NCBI GenBank assembly: GCA_013407085.1
Contig: JACCGJ010016101.1
Coordinates: forward strand, 1-64,000
Length of the DNA stretch: 64,000 nucleotides
Direction of reading: 5' to 3'
From: Atriophallophorus winterbourni
Lineage: Eukaryota; Platyhelminthes; Trematoda; Plagiorchiida; Microphallidae
Position numbers and translations under genes: made by a program. This document shows, in pieces, positions 57,873 through 64,000 of this stretch. Each line of letters begins with the position of its first letter. Position 1 is the first letter of the stretch. Below the pieces are notes generated by a model. The model searched no databases and was not told the origin of the DNA. It was given only the letters and a program-made list of their open reading frames with translations.

Positions 57873-57945
57873 ATAATCATTGTTTGTTGAAATTTATATC
57901 ACTAGTCCATTTCTTCTTTTTAATTTCAAATCGTCAACCATATAG

Positions 57946-58077
57946 CTTTACGGAATAAACACTGGAGTCATGCTGATGAAGTTGGATATTTTGAGAGAGA
58001 TTTCGTTTGAATATCGTTTCAACCGTATGTTGAACGAGAGTTTGAGAATTACAGGTTATGTAAATTTGGGTGAGCAG
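57946..58077 (+). CDS. LARGE: LARGE-like glycosyltransferase exon with NTG motif
   Basis: 44 codons, phase 0-0, acceptor CAACCATATAG, donor GTAAGA. It encodes LYGINTGVMLMKLDILREIS, FEYRFNRMLNESLRITGYVN and LGEQ. GINTGVMLM corresponds to GYNTGVILL of LARGE, the acceptor-side loop of GT8 enzymes. It joins in frame to GVMNDVV in the next exon, matching LADQDIFNAVI of the family. Confidence 0.88.
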
Positions 58078-58479
58078 GTAAGATTCCGTGTCTGTTTCAA
58101 AATACTCGGCATCATTTGATAAATTCGCTAGGTTAAATTTCACATACTAATGCATGTTTCAAGTTATTTAAAACCATTTTATTGGCGTGCACAAGTTTTC
58201 ACCGAGTAAAATTTGACATATGTATTCTGATATAGCCTGTGATTTGTTATAAAAAATTCCAAAACCGAGAGACAATTATGTGCTTGTATGAACCTGTTTG
58301 CACTTGTCTAATTTGCTTGTGATTTTGACATCTGTGTTGGTGATATTGGTCTTACCTGGAGCACATGAGCTGTATGTGCTGAGACGGTGACATCAAACTG
58401 AATGACCCTAGTTGCTTCATTTTAATTTCACATTTTACACATGTGCTGTTCTGATCAGATTAAATTTAAAGGTATATAC

Positions 58480-58680
58480 AAAGTTATACTTTAATGCCAC
58501 CATGAAATAGGGTTCTTGCATATGACCACTATGATCAACTACAGAATCACAAAGCGATTACTTGCTTGCGTGTTCCACATTAGTATGAAAGCACAAGCCT
58601 GATCCAGGCAAAGTGCCGCACAGCCAGAGACTGTACGTGGGCTAAGATACTGTCAGGTTGCCCAGGTCTAGATTCAAGAT
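58480..58680 (+). repeat. Dispersed repeat (90 bp family) and hammerhead-family scrap
   Basis: 58585-58680 is the plus copy of the repeat at 37905-37995. 58490-58560 resembles the non-ribozyme part of the hammerhead family (TTAATGCCACCATGAAATAGG versus TATGCCACTGTTGGATAAGG). It abuts the CR1 3' tail at 58671. Confidence 0.6.
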
Positions 58681-60340
58681 TCAAGATTCAAGATTTATGG
58701 TTAAAAAAGCAAATTGCTGTACAATACCATAGGATATACGTATAAAAAATTATATATAAAAAAATCGTTACTTGTATGATCATGTCCATGTTCTTCATAG
58801 GTGGAGCAAAAATAATCCTCAATGGCAACACAGACTGAGGGAAAAGAATCTTTGGATGGACGGTAGTTCCGTGCGTTAAATTTTTATAGACATCAATAGG
58901 TAGGGGCAAACGCAGTAGTTCTCAACATAAGGTTTCGTAACCTTTGTTTAAAGATGTGCTCGTTCGATGAGGTAACAATATCTATCGGCAAGCTATTCCA
59001 CAAGAAGCATACACGAACAGCGAAGAAGTGACGACGACAATTCAATCGTGAGTGTGGGATTTGAAGGGTCAAAGGGTGGCTGCGTGTGGGGACAACGGAA
59101 CGAAACTTGGAGAGGTGTTTGAGAGGGTGGGATTTCGCGTAGATGATTCGATATGTCAGAGTGAGGTCGTGTAGGATACGTCTGCGCTCGAGGGTGCACA
59201 GTCCAAGTCTGGTCAGTCGCTGCTCAAAGGGTAAATCATTCAATCCGGTAACCGTTTTGGTTGCCTTGTGATAAATTCGTTCGAGGAGCGAGATGTTTTT
59301 TCCATCCATGGCGTCCAAGCTTGTACAGCGTAGTCAACGACAGGATGTATGTAAGTGTTTAGTAATTTCACGAGTGAGTGTGGTGGGAAACGTCCGAAAA
59401 TGCGTTTCAGTAAACCTAGCAAGCTGCACGCACGCGTGTAGACGGCTTCGCACTGTAGGCTGTTCTTCAAAGTGCCAGACACCAAGATTCCGAGATCTTT
59501 TTGTGATGTACTCCATTCAAGCGGGTGGCTGACGAGTGTATAGGGAAAGGGAAAGGGTTTTCCGACATGCAACATTTTGCGCTTGCGGAAATTAAATGGC
59601 AGTTTGTTTTGGATTGACCACTGGTGCAGTTTATTCAAATCTCCTTGCAGAACTGGACAGTCCTCGATAGAGTTGACCTTCGTCCAGATTTTTACGTCGT
59701 CTGCGAATAAAACAAGCTTACATGCTAGTAAGTTCGGTAGATCGTTTATAAATAAGAGAAACAGTATCGGACCGAGAACCGAACCCTGAGGGACTCCGCT
59801 CGTGGCTTCAATTGTTCGAGAAGTTTCACCATCTATTCTGACTTTTACTTTGCGTCCAGACAGGTAACTTGTGAACCATGTTAGTAGGTTTCCGATGACG
59901 CCAACATTATGCAGTTTCTGAAGCAGTAAGGAGTGATTCACTCAGTCGAATGCTTTAGATATATCTAAGTAACCGGCATGGACGGGACCCCCTTGGTCTA
60001 GTGCTTGCGTCCAATCATTTAGAGTAGTGAGCAAGTTAGACAGGCATGAATATGTTTTCCTAAATCCGTGTTGTGTGAAAGTTATTAGCTGATAGTTCTC
60101 GAGATGTTCAACAAGTCGTTCACACACCAGGCGTTCCAAAATTTTAGAAACCGCTGAAAGAAGCGTCACGGGGCGGTAATTCGCTGGATCAGAACGACTG
60201 CCCCCTTTGTAGATTGGTGTGATAACACCGGTTTTCCATTGAGTTGGTACGGTTCCCGTATACGACGAAAGGAGAAATAGAAATAGAAATGGTTTAGAGG
60301 TTCCAGCGTGTTTCAACATGCAGCTCACTACCGTTGGCCA
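58671..60340 (-). mobile_element. CR1-group LINE, 5'-truncated, youngest copy in the window
   Basis: Minus-strand RT almost intact from 60328 to 58893: TQWKTGVITPIYKGGSRSDP, NYRPVTLLSAVSKILE, TQHGFRK, then LDISKAFD, one TGA stop at 59942, SGVPQGSVLGPILFLLFIND, catalytic LFADDVKIW (FADD at 59697-59708), and LGILVSGTLKNSLQC. A frameshift lies near 59300, after which RIYHKATKTVTGLN and the C-terminal domain (RVCFLWNSLP) continue. The 3' tail ends in a GATTCAA heptamer repeated three times (58671-58691), the kind of short terminal repeat CR1 elements use instead of poly(A). 5' truncation at about 60340 is typical of target-primed reverse transcription. Confidence 0.88.
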
Positions 60341-61514
60341 ATTAATTTAGCACGATGTTAGCCGTACAGCACAGCAATGCTACACGATTGCACATCCGTG
60401 TTGCACATTACAAAGCTAATGCATCGAGATGTGTTCATTTGGCGATTAAAAAAATCAGAATTGATTGTGCTGCGTTTTCAACAGCATTGCACCTTAGCGT
60501 GTGATGCATGAATTGCATTATGATGGCGGTATTGCAGACTAAACTTTAATTATTAAAACCAAATGTTGTGGATAATTGACACGCAGACACTCCCCATTTC
60601 TATACACTCCAATCGCGTATGGATTGCCATTGTGTGATGTGCATGATATGATTTTAATTTCCTAAGATCCGAAGATTCAAGGAGTTATTGTTGAAACTGT
60701 GAAAACTTCAAATCATCACTGGATGGGGATTTGAAGTTTGAAATGTAAAAAAGTGATAGTATATACCGTGGGGATTATTTCTAATGTTTGGCTAACATAT
60801 AATTTTTGTTTGTGCATGTAACTCAAACTTCCATTTAAATATCGACATACAAAGAGAGTCCACCGCATGTTGAGTTATGAAATTCCAAAAAAATATAGCA
60901 CTACGGTCAAAACATGGCGCACACATTCAATGCGGGAACTTTTGACACACTTGAAACAAGGGTCATAGTGGATGCTCTTTGGTATTATTATTATTATATT
61001 TGCACAATCTGATACAGATATGGTGCCGTTCAACATAAACAATGATATGTACAAAGCGAGAAGGGGGGGTACAAAGCGTTGTCATCATCGTCATCGTTGA
61101 ACGCAGGCATGATACTACCCGGTTGTAAATAAAACTCAATAGTTAAGAATAATATCGCGCCTAACTTAACTTTCGTTCGACGACCAGTTAATGGCGAACG
61201 GTAATAAAGTTAATTCACACATCTGCAGAAGAACAAAATTTTTGAGCCAAGCATTTTGATATAATTTTTTAAATACTATTATCATTCACCACGTAATATT
61301 GTGGTTATCTTGGAAAACGTTAACATTTCACATAAATTGTTGAATTATTGAAGATTGTTTACTGCAAAACACCGAAAGATTTTTAAACGGTTGAATTGTA
61401 CGCCCAAAATTGCGCAACGTTACTCGAATTGTGGAAATTAATTACCGCGTGCTAGCATTATAACTGAATTAGGCACATTTTACCAAGCACACTTAAGCTT
61501 GGTGTACTCCAAAT
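60341..61514. other. LARGE-like intron
   Basis: AT-rich. 60845-60985 is the second copy of the repeat at 46990-47110. Nothing else recognised. Confidence 0.5.
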
Positions 61515-61645
61515 ACTGGAGAGATTGTTCCTCCCGAATCGGACTGTTTAGTCATTCCAAAAGCTGCAGAACATGAACATTCACACGATTGTGATGTACA
61601 TCCATGGTCGACATCGACCGAGGGAGGCCAACAACAACTCCAAAT
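61515..61645 (+). mobile_element. RTE-type LINE 3'-end fragment
   Basis: Strongly 5'-truncated: only the last about 130 bp remain (GAGATTGTTCCTCCCGAATC, then GTGATGTACATCCATGGTC and AGGCCAACAACAA), matching the 3' ends at 6320 and 35010. It lies 190 bp upstream of the last LARGE-like exon. Confidence 0.85.
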
Positions 61646-61832
61646 AGGATTCTATCGCTTATCGTTAGCGGTTTGTAGGCAACCATTTTCTCGTTACTCA
61701 AGCTGCTTCAATTTATATTCAACATGGGACTTTGAAGATTCAATGTTTAATTTAAAACTGTCGACGGATACATTGATGTTAGTTATTGATTTTGATTTTT
61801 CTACCTATATCTCATGGTACCACGAATACCAG

Positions 61833-62091
61833 GGTGTGATGAACGACGTGGTTAGGATGTGGCCCGAAATATATTTCAAGTTACCGTGCGCATGGAATAT
61901 GCAATTGTTTTTTGAGACCGGTGAGAAATGTTGCCCGTCAACTTGGCCCATTCGAAACCCACTCGAGACGAATTGCTACCCGTCTGCTCAAGATGTTGTG
62001 AAATTGGTTCACCATAACATTAGACCTAAACCCGATGGAAGTGGATCCATGGGTTGGAGATATCCTAGGAATTACACTGGGCACCTGACAG
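61833..62091 (+). CDS. LARGE: LARGE-like glycosyltransferase exon with LPCxWN motif; gene continues beyond the window
   Basis: 86 codons plus one base (donor GTAAGG, phase 1), acceptor CACGAATACCAG. It encodes GVMNDVVRMWPEIYFKLPCA, WNMQLFFETGEKCCPSTWPI, ETNCYPSAQDVVKLVHHNIR and PKPDGSGSMGWRYP. LPCAWNMQL matches LPCFWNVQL of LARGE, and VVKLVHHN matches the LKVIHWNSPKK block that ends the xylosyltransferase domain. The family DQD before IFN is EQG here. The second catalytic domain (GT49) expected in LARGE would lie past the window. Confidence 0.88.
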
Positions 62092-62904
62092 GTAAGGATT
62101 ATGCCATTGGTGTATTAATCAAATGGAATTCTAGTTTTTGTGATTTTCATTCCACTATCTATGAGCCTGATTTATTTTGTATCAAAACAAGGTGACTGTA
62201 ATTTCATGAAACATAGCGGTGCATTTGATATGATTTTACCGAAATGGACCCGAATTTCGGAAGAATGTCTGATTCCTTTTTCCGTTTAAGTATGTTCGGG
62301 ACGAAGGTTCTGAGAAATATTGTTCACTGTGCGTGGTTGCACAAGGGTGGGGTCCGAATTACTGATCTCTTGGAAAGCAGGCACGCTAGCCCCAACACCA
62401 CCGTTTCCTCGTAGCGTTTTCGTTGGCCTCCTTTGGCTGATTTCGACCATCGATGTGTATCACGAGCGCAATACGGTTTCACGCTTCACAGCGTTTGAAT
62501 GAACTGAACAGCATGATCCGAGAGGAACAATCACTCCCATAGCAAGCACAGCGTAGGCAGCACTCACAAAATAGGCGGCAGATGTAAGTAAATTTCCCAA
62601 TACAATGCTAATGCTCATGTTTGCAAAATTGCTACTTGAAAATGCAGAAATCATATCCAGATTTTGAAATCATTTATTTAAGTTCATAATTTCCAAACGC
62701 ATATTTTAACAAAAACATCTAAGCACCTTCCACTGATTACGCTTGATTTCTTTTGATAATGTCGTTAAGTAGCTTATACGCAATGCCGCAAATGTGAGCG
62801 GTCAAGATTAAGTTCACCCTTTCGCAAGGTCAATGCCAAGAGCTTTCATATCTCTTTTGCAAACTTATTTGTACCGAGAGTGCGGTCTGCTCAATCGTGG
62901 ATTT
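62092..62904. other. Sequence after the last recognised LARGE-like exon
   Basis: A minus-strand open stretch at 62654-62460 contains a hydrophobic segment (VLGNLLTSAAYFVSAAYAVL) but no recognised family or splice context, so it is not called. The rest is unremarkable. Confidence 0.45.
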
Positions 62905-63580
62905 CCTGATTTCAATTCACCATAGTGAAGAGCGTTCGGACTTCAACAATTTTTCATTCTGTGGACGTGGCCAAGCCACCGCATGCGGCGCAAACTTAGT
63001 AGGGTGAACATGCTCTGAAGACCAGCTTTTTAGAGCACTTCATTATTGGTCACTTTGTCCATCCTCGATATGTTCACGATACGACAGATGCTCCGTAGAT
63101 GGGAAGCATTCAGCTTCCGTTCGTGTCTTACCCGTGTGGTCCATGTTTTACTGCTGTACAGTAAAACATTTTTACGCACGCGCTGTATACCATGATCGTT
63201 GTCTTTACATGCAACTTGCAAGTACCACGAACACGAATTCCATCGGGGTTAAAATGACAGCTGCGCTGCTAATAAGCTTATTAATTTCCGTGTATTGCGG
63301 GAGGTTATCCACAATGGTTAAACCAAGATATGTGAAATGATGTGCTGGTTCAAGCTGATAGTTAACAACAGTGATGATTAGATGCGATACATCCCTTGAG
63401 CAAGGACTTTGGTGTTGTTCATGCTGATTTCGTTTTTTCGTTCCACTTTGCCATAAAGTGCTCAGTCCATTTTAACGGTTGCAGTTGAGAAGCCTTTGAA
63501 ATTCGCCTACGCTTCAAACAAGCCTTTCTTCTTGCTTCTCCACTTTTCTTTGATCTGCTTCTGGACGAGAACAAGAATAG
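62905..63580 (-). mobile_element. RTE-type LINE fragment with 5' inversion
   Basis: 63420-62905 on the minus strand is the RT C-terminal half in broken frames (NTKVLAQGM, SKTWTTRVRHERKLNASHLR, SICRIVNISRMDKVTNNEVL). 63440-63580 on the plus strand is an upstream RT block (SVRFNG-like, then the EIRSGVKQG region, decayed). Opposite orientation of the upstream piece, with only a small LINE gap including FADD, again fits twin priming. Confidence 0.65.
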
Positions 63581-64000
63581 GATTAAGTTTAAATAAAATA
63601 CACCCAAAAAGATTGTGTATTATTAATCTCCACCCTGTCTCACATTTATCTAAAAAGCAAATGGTCATATTTTAGTTCTAGAACTCCGAGAACGCTTCGC
63701 AGATGCTTACAAATTTTTCCAAAATATCCCTGAATATTGTTTCAAATGACATTCCAATAGCGCAAACAACGGAAGCAGAATTCAGTGTACGCGCTCCTGT
63801 TCAGCAACCCCGATAATTCTCCGAAGCTTGTGAGACAATTTTATATTGTTTCATATATTTTTTTATTTTCATAAAAATAGAAATTTTTTGCAAATTGTGT
63901 AGTTGCGTTGGATTTGATAATTACAAATCTCTGCATGAAAATCAGACGCACCTTATTCAAGATGAACATAGTAATTAATCGGAGTTGACATGCCGTGGGG
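63581..64000. other. Window end, nothing recognised
   Basis: AT-rich with no supportable feature. Confidence 0.5.

Noticed and set aside
62460..62654. Minus-strand frame with two hydrophobic stretches
   Set aside because: Short, no homology recognised, no promoter or splice context.

Overview
This is a gene-poor, AT-rich eukaryotic window holding parts of two intron-rich host genes on the + strand, surrounded by and interleaved with retroelement debris. The best reading is a flatworm, probably a digenean and perhaps schistosome-like. The reasons are the low GC, small conserved exons in long introns, RTE- and CR1-type LINEs, Penelope-like elements, and a tRNA-derived SINE carrying a hammerhead ribozyme of the kind known from Schistosoma (Sm-alpha). 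The species cannot be named from the sequence.

Layout. 1-6320: two RTE-type LINE copies lie head to head in an imperfect giant inverted repeat with arms of about 2.35 kb; the left arm is cut by the window edge. 7439-8319: a pogo/Tigger-like non-autonomous DNA transposon sits in a TA microsatellite. 11640-14790: a decayed CR1-type LINE (-) is interrupted by a dimeric hammerhead repeat. 15994-23808: exons of an HCN-type cyclic-nucleotide-gated channel (N-terminal region, S5, pore with GYG filter, C-linker, first half of the CNBD). The S1-S4 exons and the end of the CNBD were not found, and the N-terminal exon carries a frameshift. 24385-25745: Penelope-like element (PLE) 3' ends. 25800-26035: AAT microsatellite. 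27467-29248: a gag-only LTR element with a polypurine tract and 3' LTR. 29500-35010: CR1, PLE and a near full-length RTE copy. 42339-62091: seven or eight exons of a LARGE-like glycosyltransferase (type II membrane anchor, DxD motif, NTG motif, LPCxWN motif), running beyond the window. Its introns hold a tRNA-SINE with a textbook hammerhead ribozyme, a PLE GIY-YIG endonuclease remnant, a tandem hammerhead-repeat array, and CR1 and RTE copies. 62905-63580: another rearranged RTE copy.

The most striking theme is three unrelated repeat classes in 64 kb that each carry a hammerhead-ribozyme motif. They are (i) a tRNA-derived SINE with perfect stems at 45079-45123; (ii) PLE terminal regions with a minimal, 2-bp stem III hammerhead beside GIY-YIG remnants (best copies 25658-25701 and 41307-41350); and (iii) a family of roughly 218-231 bp units, sometimes in tandem, with CTGATGA and GAAAC cores (best copies 13361-13400, 13147-13180 and 17316-17371). 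The third class resembles the metazoan retrozymes described in the literature. Other points of interest are the mosaic identity along the giant palindrome, two LINE copies with twin-priming-style 5' inversions, and the apparently incomplete HCN locus.

All assignments are by eye from motifs and reading frames. No search was run, and identities between repeat copies are visual estimates.
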